Position numbers and translations under genes: made by a program. Positions 19,033 to 27,176 of a stretch of DNA of 64,000 bases are shown here, piece by piece. Location of the stretch: positions 1-64,000 of the forward strand of contig JAFXXQ010000017.1 of the NCBI GenBank assembly GCA_017542145.1. Direction: 5' to 3'. This DNA is from Bacteroidaceae bacterium (GTDB taxonomy: Bacteria; Bacteroidota; Bacteroidia; Bacteroidales; Bacteroidaceae). Under the pieces are notes generated by a model. It was given only the letters and a program-made list of their open reading frames with translations, was not told where the DNA came from and searched no databases. Numbering within the stretch: position 1 is the first letter of the stretch; each line of letters begins with the position of its first letter.

Positions 19033-19959
19033 ATGAAAAAGGTAATATTTAGTTTAATCGCATTGATGACAGCAATGGTTATGAACGGACAAGTGAAGCA
19101 GACATATCTCACGCTGAATAATGGCGTACAGATGCCACAATTCGGGCTGGGAGTGTATAGCATTCCCGACGGTGACGAAACTTATAACTCGGTGATGACC
19201 GCCTTGAAGTGCGGCTACCGCCACATCGACACGGCACATGCTTACCAGAACGAGCGCAGCGTGGGACGTGCCGTGAAGGACAGCGGCATCGACCGCTCGG
19301 AGATTTGGATCACGAGCAAGCTCTGGCCCAACGAGTACGGTGAAGGTAAGACACTGAAAGCCATCGACCGCATGTGTGGACGCTTGGGTGTTGACTATAT
19401 TGATCTGGTCTATTTCCACCAGCCCGTGGGCGACTTCGTTGGCGGCTGGAAGGAAATGGAAAAGGCGCTGGAGAGCGGCAAGGTGCGTGCCATCGGCATC
19501 TCCAACTTCGACGTGAACGACAGCATCTGGAACTCCATCGTGGAGAACTGCCGCATCGTGCCGCAGATTGTGCAGATAGAGTGTCACCCCTACGCTCAGC
19601 GTGAATACTGGCAGAAGATGGCCGCCAAGCACAACATCCAGATAGAGTGCTGGTTCCCCCTGGGCGGACGCGACTCGAAGGGCGAACTGCTGCGCGACCC
19701 GGTGATCTGCGACATCGCCAAGGCCCACGGCAAGAGTCCCGCTCAGGTCATCATCCGCTGGCACATGCAGATGGGCTTCTCGGTCATTCCCGGCGCCTCG
19801 AATCCTGACTACATCAAGGAGAACATCGAGACCTTCGACTTCGCCCTTTCAAACCACGAGATGGAGCGCATTCACCAGTTGAACAAAGAGAAACGCTACT
19901 TCAATATGTCGTATGAAGACCAGGTGAAGTGGTTCTCACAGTTCAATCCAACGGACTGA
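19033..19959 (+). CDS. Exported aldo/keto reductase
   Basis: AKR of 308 residues with a Sec signal (MKKVIFSLIALMTAMVMNGQ). Body: LNNGVQMPQFGLGVY, DTAHAYQNE, TSKLWPNEYG, YFHQPVGDFVGG, and FSVIPGASNPDYIKEN. All tetrad positions are present, so it should be an active reductase if an NAD(P)H supply exists where it resides. Last gene of the P4 operon; a spacer of about 1 kb follows. Confidence 0.9.
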   Translation: MKKVIFSLIALMTAMVMNGQVKQTYLTLNNGVQMPQFGLGVYSIPDGDETYNSVMTALKCGYRHIDTAHAYQNERSVGRAVKDSGIDRSEIWITSKLWPNEYGEGKTLKAIDRMCGRLGVDYIDLVYFHQPVGDFVGGWKEMEKALESGKVRAIGISNFDVNDSIWNSIVENCRIVPQIVQIECHPYAQREYWQKMAAKHNIQIECWFPLGGRDSKGELLRDPVICDIAKAHGKSPAQVIIRWHMQMGFSVIPGASNPDYIKENIETFDFALSNHEMERIHQLNKEKRYFNMSYEDQVKWFSQFNPTD

Positions 19960-20250
19960 GAAATTAGACGACAAAAATACGTTAGACTCTTTAAGAAAGG
20001 ACAATCAAATCCGTAATTTGGGTATAACCAGATTGCGGATTTCTTCGTAATTATACTATATACTAATCTTTGCAACCTAATTTCATCGACTCACGAAAGC
20101 AGAAACGGCAGACGTTATAATACTTTTCTTTTCGTCGAGGACTAGTTTATCAGTCAAAGGAAAAGGTGAACGAGAGGGGAGGGAGCAATGGTGATTGCTA
20201 CTTCCTCAGTAAAAAGAGAAATACAGATCCAAGAAGCTCATGCCGGACAA

Positions 20251-20379
20251 GTTTAGGTTTACGTTTACCCATGTATATATACATGAACCTATAAACTGAA
20301 AATACTAAACTCAATCATCATGTTCAGGGTTTACTTTACCTTATTATATATATAAGAACATCTAAACTTAAACCTAAAC
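20251..20379. repeat. Nested inverted repeats with AT palindrome
   Basis: GTTTAGGTTTA (20251-20261) is the exact reverse complement of TAAACCTAAAC (20369-20379). Inside lies a perfect 16-bp palindrome CATGTATATATACATG (20270-20285) and a second AT run near 20341-20355. The whole could extrude a large cruciform. No gene reads through it. Confidence 0.7.
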
Positions 20380-20469
20380 TTACATTGAGAGAATCCATCC
20401 GTTTTTCTTTTAACTGAGACAAATTGTGGCAAGAAGAGATGTCAATTCGTCTAAATATGTTAAAAAGCA

Positions 20470-20557
20470 AGCACATTCTGCAAGAAAAACGTGCAGAATG
20501 AACGTAAAGTCAGAAGAAATCATTAACTTTGCAAACAAAGTTTGCAGAATGTGCTTT
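20470..20557. repeat. 15-bp inverted repeat flanking a promoter-like box
   Basis: AAGCACATTCTGCAA (20470-20484) and its exact reverse complement (20543-20557) flank TAACTTTG (20525-20532), which fits the TAnnTTTG -7 consensus on the plus strand. A transcript from here would run about 410 nt to the terminator at 20921-20951. The arms may form an operator or the base of an RNA structure. Confidence 0.55.
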
Positions 20558-20698
20558 TCGGGGATAATTTCCCTTCCTTAGTATGTGATGCAACTACAAT
20601 GAAAATGGTCTGGCAAAATGTTGACCAGATTGTTGACCAAATTGAGTAATAACCCTAAAAGTTAAAGATTGGATGAAGACTGGTTTTATTACATAGGT

Positions 20699-20760
20699 GA
20701 ATATTCTTGCAAAAAGAGCAAATATCTTGCAGAATAACGAATATTCTTGCGAAATAATAC
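20699..20760. repeat. Tandem array D (three ~20-bp units)
   Basis: Units AATATTCTTGC + 9-10 variable bases, with CTTGC at 20706, 20726 and 20746 (period 20). Read on the minus strand the units contain TTATTC-like starts. This resembles the other intergenic arrays in the window in unit length and T-rich start. Confidence 0.6.
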
Positions 20761-20787
20761 GAGACATCAACGTGCAGAACGTGCAGA

Positions 20788-20898
20788 ATGCACGAAAATT
20801 GCAGCCCAAAAGTTGACCAGTCCAAACGTAAATATCTTATAATCAGCATATTAGCCTTAGAATTAGCCGCCGCACAGTCAGCAGTGGAAGAGGAGTAA
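20788..20898 (+). CDS. Putative 36-residue membrane microprotein
   Basis: ATG 20788 to TAA 20898. The product begins MHENCSPKVDQSKRK, has one predicted membrane-spanning stretch (YLIISILALELAAAQ) and an acidic end (SAVEEE). It lies between a promoter-like box (20525) and an intrinsic terminator (20921). A degenerate second copy of its C-terminal half is recognisable at about 24645-24699 (MIINI...LAAVQETLEDEQ, broken by a frameshift), which argues that it is or was a real peptide. I do not recognise the family. Confidence 0.4.
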   Translation: MHENCSPKVDQSKRKYLIISILALELAAAQSAVEEE

Positions 20899-20920
20899 TT
20901 ACACTCTAACAAAAGTAATT

Positions 20921-20951
20921 GGGCCTGTCCAAACGGACAGGTCCCTTTTTT
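20921..20951 (+). terminator. Intrinsic terminator
   Basis: Stem GGGCCTGTCC / GGACAGGTCCC with a 4-nt loop (AAAC) and one bulged T, followed by six T (20946-20951). It ends transcription coming through the small ORF. It also lies in the gap before the end of the minus-strand AraC gene. Confidence 0.85.
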
Positions 20952-20977
20952 AGTATCCAGAGATAAAGATGAATAAC

Positions 20978-21861
20978 CTATCTTCCTTTCCTATATTCCC
21001 TTGGATTTATACCCTTCATCCTTGTGAAGAAACGAGTGAACGATGCAGTCTCAGAAAAGTGCAGGCGCTCGGCTATCTGAACGATGGGGAGAAAGGTCTG
21101 CAGTAACATGTAGGAGGCCTCTGTCAGGAGCATCTGGTTGATATAGTCAACGACGGTACGGCCTGAAACCTCGCGGACAATCTGCGAGAGATAGCGCGGT
21201 GTGATGCAAAGCTGTGAGGCATAGAATCCCACATCGTGGTGCTCAGCGAAGTGGATAGGCACATACGAAGGAAATCGAAGAACAGTTCCTCTATGCGTTT
21301 GGGAAACCGGCGGTCGCGGATGGCACGTTCCTGGATGGCGTTCAGTTCAAGTAGAAAGAGGCCATATGTGGTGCGAAGGCACTCGTTACGGAAGGGATGG
21401 TCTGCCGAGAGGAGATAGCGGCGGATAATGTGCATCAGTTCCATGAGGTGGCTGATATCCTCTTCTGCAAGGGTCAAGTGCGGCTCTCTCAGTTCTACTG
21501 CAGGCAGGTAGGCGGCACGGATGGCATCGCGTATGGTGGACGACTCGAAAGCAAAGTCCCTGTCGGCCACGAGGCAGATTCCGCGATAGTCATCGGAGAT
21601 ATCGATGACGCTTACCTCGATCCCTGGGGTATATACGATAAGGTCATCATTGGTGTAGTGAACCTCGCGACCGTTGCATAGCATTGTCATCCATCCTTGC
21701 AGCACAATGGTGTAGCCGTAAGCGGCAATGGTTCCCGGTAGTGCATTGGTTTCTACCAAAGTTTTTTGCTCATCGGTATCGACAATCAGCAGCTTTCCGT
21801 CCCAGTCAGGGATGGTATCGTGGCCGTATTGCCACATCCAGGTGGCTTCTAATCTGAACAT
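20978..21861 (-). pseudogene. AraC family regulator, frameshifted
   Basis: The N-terminal half runs from ATG 21861 (MFRLEATWMWQYGHDTIPDW) to about 21259, where the frame shifts by one base (after EELFFDFLRM). The other frame continues with PIHFAEHHDVGFYASQL and the complete AraC HTH pair to GINPREYRKGR at 20978. Restoring one base in the ATGTGCC context rejoins the halves into one protein of about 294 residues. The start is supported by a -7 box at 21889-21896. It faces away from the ferritin-like gene, which it may once have controlled. Decay or sequencing error cannot be separated. Confidence 0.8.
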
Positions 21862-21888
21862 ATCGTAAGAAATAATGGTTTCAGGATG

Positions 21889-21896
21889 CAAACATA
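21889..21896 (-). promoter_or_regulatory. -7 box of the AraC gene
   Basis: Plus-strand CAAACATA reads TATGTTTG on the minus strand (TAnnTTTG). It lies about 28 nt before ATG 21861 and so favours that start over the longer in-frame one at 21954. Confidence 0.5.
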
Positions 21897-21972
21897 CAAA
21901 GAAAATGCCAGTCATTTCCGTTTCAATCAATTTTTCTTCCGTATAAGTTTGCAATTATTGAGTAATTATGTG

Positions 21973-21980
21973 TATCTTTG
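21973..21980 (+). promoter_or_regulatory. -7 box of the ferritin-like gene
   Basis: TATCTTTG at 21973-21980 fits the Bacteroidetes -7 consensus. It gives a leader of about 45 nt before ATG 22031. Confidence 0.65.
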
Positions 21981-22030
21981 GCCTCAAATGATCATCAAAC
22001 ATTAGTATTCACCTAAGAATAAAACAGATT

Positions 22031-22492
22031 ATGACAAAAGAAGAAGCATTAAAGCAGTTCGCCCAGTTAGGCGCTGTATGGTTTGGCAACAGTAAGCAAC
22101 ATTTTGCATTCTCGGCATACTGCCGTCTGCAAGGTTGGAACAAGTTAGCCGACAAGTGGAAGGAAGAGGCAGAGGAAGAGTGGGACGAAGCAGAGGAAGT
22201 ACTGAACCGTCTGGTTGAACTCGGCTGCAAGCCTGCTGACCTGCAGGAAGCTATGAAGACCATCGAGTTCCCGTTCTACGATGACCCCAAGCAGCAGATT
22301 GAGTCGGACTACCAGCCTGATGCCGTTAAGCAGCTGAGTGATCTAGCAGCAGCTTTCGCCGACGACTATCCCACGCAGAAGCTCATCCAGAAGTTGATTG
22401 ACGGCGAGAAGGATCACATGGCCTGGGAGGCACAATACCTGAACTACATCGAAAAACTGGGCTACGAGAACTTCCTCACGGCAATGATGTAA
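22031..22492 (+). CDS. Ferritin-like domain protein
   Basis: All-helical protein of 153 residues, likely with a ferritin-like four-helix bundle. It starts with helix EEALKQFAQLGAVWFGNSKQHFAFSAYCRLQGW, followed by an acidic helix WKEEAEEEWDEAEEVLNRLVELG with Glu spacing suited to a diiron site, and near the end GEKDHMAWEAQYLNYIE. It probably handles iron or peroxide in the cytoplasm. It heads a run of redox and stress genes (PNPOx-like, winged helix, rubredoxin, MBL-rubredoxin). Family assignment is by pattern and only moderately certain. Confidence 0.65.
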   Translation: MTKEEALKQFAQLGAVWFGNSKQHFAFSAYCRLQGWNKLADKWKEEAEEEWDEAEEVLNRLVELGCKPADLQEAMKTIEFPFYDDPKQQIESDYQPDAVKQLSDLAAAFADDYPTQKLIQKLIDGEKDHMAWEAQYLNYIEKLGYENFLTAMM

Positions 22493-22525
22493 GCAAGTAA
22501 CTACAAATTATAATTTTATACAATT

Positions 22526-22924
22526 ATGGAAGGAATACAGAAAGTTTATGATTTCTTAGAGAAGGCTGGAACATTCTATTTGGCTACAATGGAAGGCGAC
22601 CAGCCACGTGTGCGTCCCTACGGTGCTATGTTATACTTTGAGGACAAAATCTACATCATGGCATTTGGCAAGACCAATGCCACCCTTCAGATTGCAGCCA
22701 ACCCCAAGGCTGAGATCTGCGCTTTCAAGGGGCAGACGCTCCGCATCGCGTGCGAGTTGGAGGAGGACAATCGTCCTGAAGTAGGCAAGGCACTTGTCGA
22801 TAAGATACCCGTACTGAAACCTGCTCTCGGCGAGAATGGCGAGAACGGCGTGATGTACTACCTGAAAGATGCCAAGGCTGATTTCTTCAAGATGATGGAA
22901 TTGGTGGAAACAATCACATTTTAA
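22526..22924 (+). CDS. Pyridoxamine 5'-phosphate oxidase-like FMN-binding protein
   Basis: Protein of 132 residues with the split-barrel flavin-binding fold: YDFLEKAGTFYLATMEGDQPRVRPYG, then IYIMAFGKTNATLQIAANPKAEIC. Typical of the small PNPOx-like group common in anaerobes, which bind FMN or F420 and act as reductases of unknown substrates rather than in vitamin B6 synthesis. Follows the ferritin-like gene by 33 nt, so probably in the same operon. Confidence 0.85.
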   Translation: MEGIQKVYDFLEKAGTFYLATMEGDQPRVRPYGAMLYFEDKIYIMAFGKTNATLQIAANPKAEICAFKGQTLRIACELEEDNRPEVGKALVDKIPVLKPALGENGENGVMYYLKDAKADFFKMMELVETITF

Positions 22925-22936
22925 AAAAATTGAATT

Positions 22937-23110
22937 ATGAAAGAAAAAGTATTACAGGCCATGCGCGAGGCTGGCAAGCCCGTCTCGGCAGGTGACGTGA
23001 CGAAGGCATTGGGTGCCGACCGTAAGGAAGTGGACAAGGCTTTTGCCGAGTTGAAGAAAGAGGGTGCCATCGTGTCGCCCGTACGCTGCAAATGGGCTCC
23101 AGCCCAATAA
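22937..23110 (+). CDS. Small winged-helix-like protein
   Basis: A 57-residue ORF from ATG 22937 to TAA 23110, 12 nt after the PNPOx-like gene. It starts MKEKVLQAMREAGKPVSAGD and reads as a helix-turn-helix with wing: DVTKALGADRKEVDKAFAEL, then KKEGAIVSPVRCKW. The layout of a single recognition helix and a basic wing fits a minimal winged-helix DNA-binding protein. A single Cys in the wing could be redox active. It may regulate the flanking rubredoxin genes. Confidence 0.6.
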   Translation: MKEKVLQAMREAGKPVSAGDVTKALGADRKEVDKAFAELKKEGAIVSPVRCKWAPAQ

Positions 23111-23253
23111 TCTCTCGCGGCATCGTATGGTGCTTCAGCACCTCAACGCTTTTTTATTATTTTGGGACGGTGTTGCCGAAGTGACTGTTTTACAATTCAG
23201 ACACCACGCAAAGCCGTTCCTTCATTTTCAAATCACTTAAATCATTTTCGATT

Positions 23254-23415
23254 ATGGCAAAGATGAAATGCCCCTGTAAGTACACTTACGACCCAGAGAA
23301 GGGTGACCCCAAGCAGGGAATCCCCCCTGGCACCCAGTTTGAAGACCTGCCCGACACGTGGCGTTGCCCCCGCTGCAAGCGCAAGAAGGAGAAATTTGTA
23401 CCCGTAGAAGAATAA
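23254..23415 (+). CDS. Rubredoxin with variant first Cys motif
   Basis: A 53-residue protein clearly in the rubredoxin family: [33 protein letters not shown]. The second metal knuckle is the usual CxxC (CPRC). The first reads [10 protein letters not shown], that is CxC (Cys6, Cys8) where classical rubredoxins have CxxC, with Lys at the usual first Cys position. This could change the Fe site geometry or redox potential. Located 22 nt before an MBL-rubredoxin fusion, so it is likely its electron donor or acceptor. Confidence 0.85.
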   Translation: MAKMKCPCKYTYDPEKGDPKQGIPPGTQFEDLPDTWRCPRCKRKKEKFVPVEE

Positions 23416-23437
23416 TCACGACAATAGTGACAGCAAT

Positions 23438-24379
23438 ATGGAAATAAAAGCAGTAAAATTCCGAAAGGATGGGTACTACACCCAACCTTTCGCCTTTGGT
23501 GGAGAAGAAGGCATCGAGAGGTTTGACAAGAACATTCGCTATCGCGGCAGTCTCCAAAACTATCTGATCGACACCGGCTCTGAGGTTATCCTAGTGGATA
23601 CCGGCATCCCAGCCGGCACACCAGAAGAGGTGCCCGACGAGAAGGCTATGGCTTTTACAGGTAAGGATATCTGCACCTATATGGAGGCTTTTGCAGCCCT
23701 CGGCTATAAGCCCGAACAGGTGACGAAGATTCTGCTCACCCACAAACATGCCGACCATTCGGGAGAGTTGCGTTCCTTCCCCAATGCAGAGATTTATGTT
23801 AATGCTGAAGAAATTGGAGCAGACGAGCTCAAGGATATCCCTAATATAGTTCCTGTTGAATTCACCGACGGCCCTTATTATAACTTTCCCAAAAGCCAGA
23901 AGATTGCCGACGGCATCTGGTTTATCAAGGCCAAGGGCCACACTAACGGCAACAGTCTTGTGATTGCAGAAAACGAGGGTCTGTTCTACATGTTCCAAGC
24001 CGATATCACTTACGTGGACGAGGCCCTGTATGAGAACAAGCTCTCAGTGGTCTTCGATGACCTGGCAGTCGCCCGCGAGACGATGGACCACGTACGTGAG
24101 TTCATTCGCCAGCAACCTACCGTATATTGCGGCACCCATACTCCCCAAGGCTATGAGAACCTGGAGGCCAAGCGCGTAATGGATCTTGACAATCCCGTAC
24201 CGACCGTATTGGCAGAGATAGATTTCTCTCAAAAGGAAGATTCCGGAAAATATGTCTGCTCTGTGTGTGGCTATCTGTACGATCCTACCGAACACGATGG
24301 CGTGGCTTTCGAAGACCTACCTGATGACTGGCGCTGCCCACGCTGCAAGCAACCGAAGACAAGGTTCAATAAAGCATAA
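23438..24379 (+). CDS. MBL-fold hydrolase fused to C-terminal rubredoxin
   Basis: Protein of 313 residues. Residues about 1-250 form a metallo-beta-lactamase domain with metal ligands HKHADH (HxHxDH), His in AKGHTNG, Asp in FQADITY and His in YCGTHTPQG, most like AHL-lactonase-type enzymes. Residues about 265-313 form a complete rubredoxin ([12 protein letters not shown]...[12 protein letters not shown]; two CxxC). It lacks the flavodoxin domain of rubredoxin:oxygen oxidoreductases. A redox role (oxygen, peroxide or NO defence) is inferred from the rubredoxin tail and the neighbours. Confidence 0.85.
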   Translation: MEIKAVKFRKDGYYTQPFAFGGEEGIERFDKNIRYRGSLQNYLIDTGSEVILVDTGIPAGTPEEVPDEKAMAFTGKDICTYMEAFAALGYKPEQVTKILLTHKHADHSGELRSFPNAEIYVNAEEIGADELKDIPNIVPVEFTDGPYYNFPKSQKIADGIWFIKAKGHTNGNSLVIAENEGLFYMFQADITYVDEALYENKLSVVFDDLAVARETMDHVREFIRQQPTVYCGTHTPQGYENLEAKRVMDLDNPVPTVLAEIDFSQKEDSGKYVCSVCGYLYDPTEHDGVAFEDLPDDWRCPRCKQPKTRFNKA

Positions 24380-24384
24380 AGCAC

Positions 24385-24561
24385 ATGACCCTAGCCTTCG
24401 GCTTACTTATTCCCCTCTTGGGAACCATGCTCGGAGCGGCATTCGTCTTTTTCATGAAGGATGGCTTGTCGCCCCGAGTACAAAAGACGTTATTGGGCTT
24501 TGCATCGGGCGTGATGGTGGCGGCATCAGTATGGTCGCTGCTCAATGTAATGATGGGCTAA
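24385..24561 (+). pseudogene. ZIP family metal transporter, truncated
   Basis: Only 58 residues remain: MTLAFGLLIPLLGTMLGAAF then GVMVAASVWSLLNVMMG and stop. This matches the first one and a half membrane helices of bacterial ZIP transporters (ZupT-like, normally about 250-270 residues). Similarity is lost after WSLL, where the full family continues with IPA. The following DNA is repeat-rich relic sequence, so an insertion or deletion removed the rest. It starts 5 nt after the MBL-rubredoxin stop. Confidence 0.7.
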
Positions 24562-24839
24562 TGCCAGTTTGCTGAAAACAAACAGAATATGCAGAATGTG
24601 TCGGATTTAAGGTGCCAGTACTTTACACTAAACCTATAAGCAGATGATTATCAACATCTTTTAGCCGCCGTGCAGGAGACTCTCGAGGACGAACAGTAAG
24701 CTTAAAATCCCCTTCTCCATTTACCATCATGGGGCACGCTTTTTCAGGCATGCCCCATGATGGTAAAAACAGTTTACAAGCTAACGGAAAGCCACTGAAG
24801 CGTGATTATAAATAGGTTGAGTCCTTTAAACGGAAGGGC
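24562..24839. repeat. Relic with second copy of the 20.5-20.9 kb element
   Basis: It contains ATGCAGAATGTG (about 24589), a segment ATTATCAACATCTT-TTAGCCGCCG similar to 20838-20872, and a reading frame end LAAVQETLEDEQ (24661-24699) matching the small ORF at 20788. A perfect 17-bp inverted repeat follows: TTTACCATCATGGGGCA (24720-24736) / reverse complement (24751-24767) with a 14-nt loop. The hairpin lacks a T run but sits between convergent genes and may act as a two-way terminator. Confidence 0.55.
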
Positions 24840-25883
24840 TTATGGCACGAGTTCGGGCCATCCGTCGTGCGTCCATGTAATGGATCGTTGGATAAGCATT
24901 GCTGCACCGTCCATCTTCGTGCTGTAACCATGGCAGATGAAAATATCCTGACCGTCGAATGAATAAACAGCGCAGTGTCCCGTAGCTTCCCATTCCTGCT
25001 TATCACCCTCCAAGAAGAGTGTGCCCCCCCCTTCGCCATATCCCTTCCACTATAGTCCAGATAGGGACCATCGACTGCACGGCTACGGCCAACGGCTACC
25101 CGGTAATTGCTTTTGGAACCACGACAACAATAGTCCCACGACACAAACAAGTAGTAGTAGCCATCGTGTTTGAAGATGAACGGTGCTTCAATGGCATTCG
25201 TACCCGCATAGCGCGATGTGGGATTAGGTTCCGAGGGGGTGTGAAAGGGGTCGTAACGTCGGGCGATAGTACGTGGTCGTTCGCCCTGGGCAATATGCAT
25301 GGTTGTGTCGAGGCGAACTATTTGAATACCGTCCCAAAATGACCCCCATACCAACCACGGAGTGTCAGTAGCATCGTCAATAACAAAATTCGGATCGATG
25401 GCGTTCCAGTTGTCGCGTTTTTCGCGGGAACACACCAGGCAGCCTTCGTCCTTCCAAAGATTTGTGCCGAGTGAGCGGCTACTGAGCAGTCCGATGGCTG
25501 AACTATTCCTGCCGAATGTTGAACAGCTGTATGCCAGCCACCAGTTTCCATGCCACCAAATGACGTCGGGTGCCCAGACATGATTGCGAAATCCGGGCAC
25601 GGAGTCAGTGGTCCAGCCAGGAATGACGGTCATCAAGGGTCGAGGAGACACAGTCCATATTTTTCGGTCTGTCGATGTCATTTGCTGAATACCCATTCCA
25701 GTGGCGTATAAATAATAGGTATTACCTTCCTGGGCCATGACAGGGTCGTGCACCATGGGTGTCTCCGTCTGAAACGCCTCACCTCGGACACGTGGGCGAT
25801 GTTCCTGTGCTGCACTTGTCATGCACAGCGTCGTAAGTGCCATCATCAAGCAAAAGAAGAAAGATAGATAAAAATGTTTCATG
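24840..25883 (-). pseudogene. GH43-type arabinanase/xylosidase, frameshifted at poly-G
   Basis: Secreted five-bladed beta-propeller glycosidase. Signal MKHFYLSFFFCLMMALTTLC; blade motifs MVHDPVMAQEGNTYYLYATG (catalytic Asp), NHVWAPDVIWWHGNWWLAYS, NAIDPNFVIDD, TNAIEAPFIFKHDGYYYLF (catalytic Glu), VGRSRAVDGPYLDY. At the eight-base C run 25024-25031 (G on the coding strand) the frame is lost; one more G restores GGGTLFLEGD...VYSFDG...ICHGYSTKMDG...THDGWPELVP and a TAA at 24840. Best match is arabinan endo-1,5-alpha-L-arabinosidase. A slippery poly-G within the gene suggests phase variation or a read error. Confidence 0.8.
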
Positions 25884-25908
25884 ACCATTTTCGTTATTAA
25901 TGCGGCAC

Positions 25909-25916
25909 AAAGGTAT
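25909..25916 (-). promoter_or_regulatory. -7 box of the GH43 gene
   Basis: CAAAGGTA reads TACCTTTG on the minus strand, about 26 nt before ATG 25883. It rules out the longer in-frame start at 25930, which lies upstream of the promoter. Confidence 0.65.
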
Positions 25917-26071
25917 AAAAAAAATGTCATAATCGAAGGAAAAGCGAGTCTTCTTCTACTTTTTTTATGATTATCCGCTACCCCACCTTCTTCTGGTTGT
26001 CACTCGTCTGAATCGGCAGAGGGTGGCATCCCCTCAGGGGACGAGAGGGGGAAATGACGGGGGGCTGAGGG

Positions 26072-26638
26072 CTAAAATGTTTTGAGGGCTTCGTAGAGGC
26101 GGCGGACGGGAAGTCCCATGACGTTGTAGAAGGAGCCCTCGATACGCTCAACACCGACATAGCCTATCCACTCCTGCACACCATAGGCTCCAGCCTTGTC
26201 GAGGGGGTGATAGTGAGCGACATAGTAATTGATTTCCTCGTCGGTAAGGGAGGCAAATTTCACCTTCGACTCAGCGACGAAGCTGTGCTGGCGGTCACAT
26301 GTAGTGAGGGTAACGCCAGTGAAAACTACGTGCGTCTGCCCAGACAGACGGTGCAGCATGGCAACAGCTTCAGCGTCATCGCGGGGTTTCTCCAGAACGA
26401 CATCTGCAAGCCAGACAATGGTGTCGGCTGTGATGATGAGCTCATCGGGCTGAATGAGATTGCGATAGGCATTAGCTTTCTCGCGAGAGATATAAAGCGG
26501 AATGTCGCCTGCCCGCAGATTGGCAGGATACGACTCATCCACAGAAGGGAGCACCCTCACCTCGAAGGGAACATCCAACCCCGCCAGCAGCTCACGACGG
26601 CGAGGAGAATTGGAAGCTAAAATAATCTTGTAGTTCAT
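26072..26638 (-). CDS. maf: Maf family nucleotide pyrophosphatase
   Basis: Maf-type nucleoside triphosphate pyrophosphatase of 188 residues (hydrolyses dTTP/UTP and modified nucleotides to monophosphates). It begins IILASNSPRRRELLAGLDVPF, the signature substrate loop, with DESYP, ADTIVWLADVVLEKPRD and GAYGVQEWIGYVGVERIEGSF motifs all in place. Last of three minus-strand genes (nitroreductase, KdsC, Maf). It ends with TAG. An ordinary house-cleaning gene. Confidence 0.93.
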   Translation of the reverse strand: MNYKIILASNSPRRRELLAGLDVPFEVRVLPSVDESYPANLRAGDIPLYISREKANAYRNLIQPDELIITADTIVWLADVVLEKPRDDAEAVAMLHRLSGQTHVVFTGVTLTTCDRQHSFVAESKVKFASLTDEEINYYVAHYHPLDKAGAYGVQEWIGYVGVERIEGSFYNVMGLPVRRLYEALKTF

Positions 26639-26656
26639 AGGGAAATAGTTTGTTGA

Positions 26657-27175
26657 CTACCAGCCAAAGGCATCGTCGTTGTGCATCCAACGGCCCTGCA
26701 CCTTCAGCACCTGCTCCAGCACGTCGCGTACACAACCTTCGCCCCCCCTGAAGGGCGAGACGTAGGTACAGACAGCCTTAATCTCTGGCACTGCATCGGC
26801 AGGACAACAGGGCAAGCCACAGGCACGAAGGACGTGATAATCAGGGATATCATCGCCCATATAAAGCGCTTCGTCAGCCGAAAGCCCGTACTGTTGGAGA
26901 AATGTATGGAGCACGTCCATTTTCCGCGATGCACCCAAATAGATGTCCTCCATGCCCAGCTGGACGTAGCGCTCACGGATGTAATCAACATTAGCACCCG
27001 TGATGATGGCTATCCGCAACCCCGTCTTGACGGCATGCTGGATGGCATAGCCGTCTTTGACGTTGGATGTCCGGCGGGGTATACCGTCGGCACCCAGGGG
27101 CATCGTGGTGCAGCTCAGCACTCCGTCCACGTCAAACACGCAAGCCCGTATCCTCGTCAGGTCGTAGGCAATCAT
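26657..27175 (-). CDS. kdsC: KdsC-like HAD phosphatase (KDO 8-phosphate phosphatase)
   Basis: HAD hydrolase of 172 residues with the C0-type layout of 3-deoxy-D-manno-octulosonate 8-phosphate phosphatase: FDVDGVLS (nucleophile Asp and acid Asp), IITGANVDY, and [25 protein letters not shown]. The short length and lack of a cap fit KdsC, which supplies KDO for lipopolysaccharide. It begins directly next to the nitroreductase stop (27177) and precedes maf, so one operon. Confidence 0.88.
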   Translation of the reverse strand: MIAYDLTRIRACVFDVDGVLSCTTMPLGADGIPRRTSNVKDGYAIQHAVKTGLRIAIITGANVDYIRERYVQLGMEDIYLGASRKMDVLHTFLQQYGLSADEALYMGDDIPDYHVLRACGLPCCPADAVPEIKAVCTYVSPFRGGEGCVRDVLEQVLKVQGRWMHNDDAFGW

Positions 27176-27176
27176 A

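Larger units (their letters stand above)
19960..20977. other. Repeat-rich intergenic kilobase
   Basis: No long gene. It holds, in order: an imperfect hairpin (about 20009-20045) after the AKR operon; nested inverted repeats (20251-20379); a 15-bp inverted repeat around a promoter-like box (20470-20557); two GTTGACCARATTG direct repeats (about 20619-20645); a three-unit tandem array (20699-20760); several TGCAGAA copies; a 36-residue ORF (20788-20898); and an intrinsic terminator (20921-20951). It looks like the remains of a mobile or replicative element, but I see no transposase or replication gene. Confidence 0.6.

Noticed and set aside
24720-24767. The 17-bp inverted repeat as a classical rho-independent terminator
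   Set aside because: Neither strand has a T run after the stem. I list it only as a hairpin within the relic.
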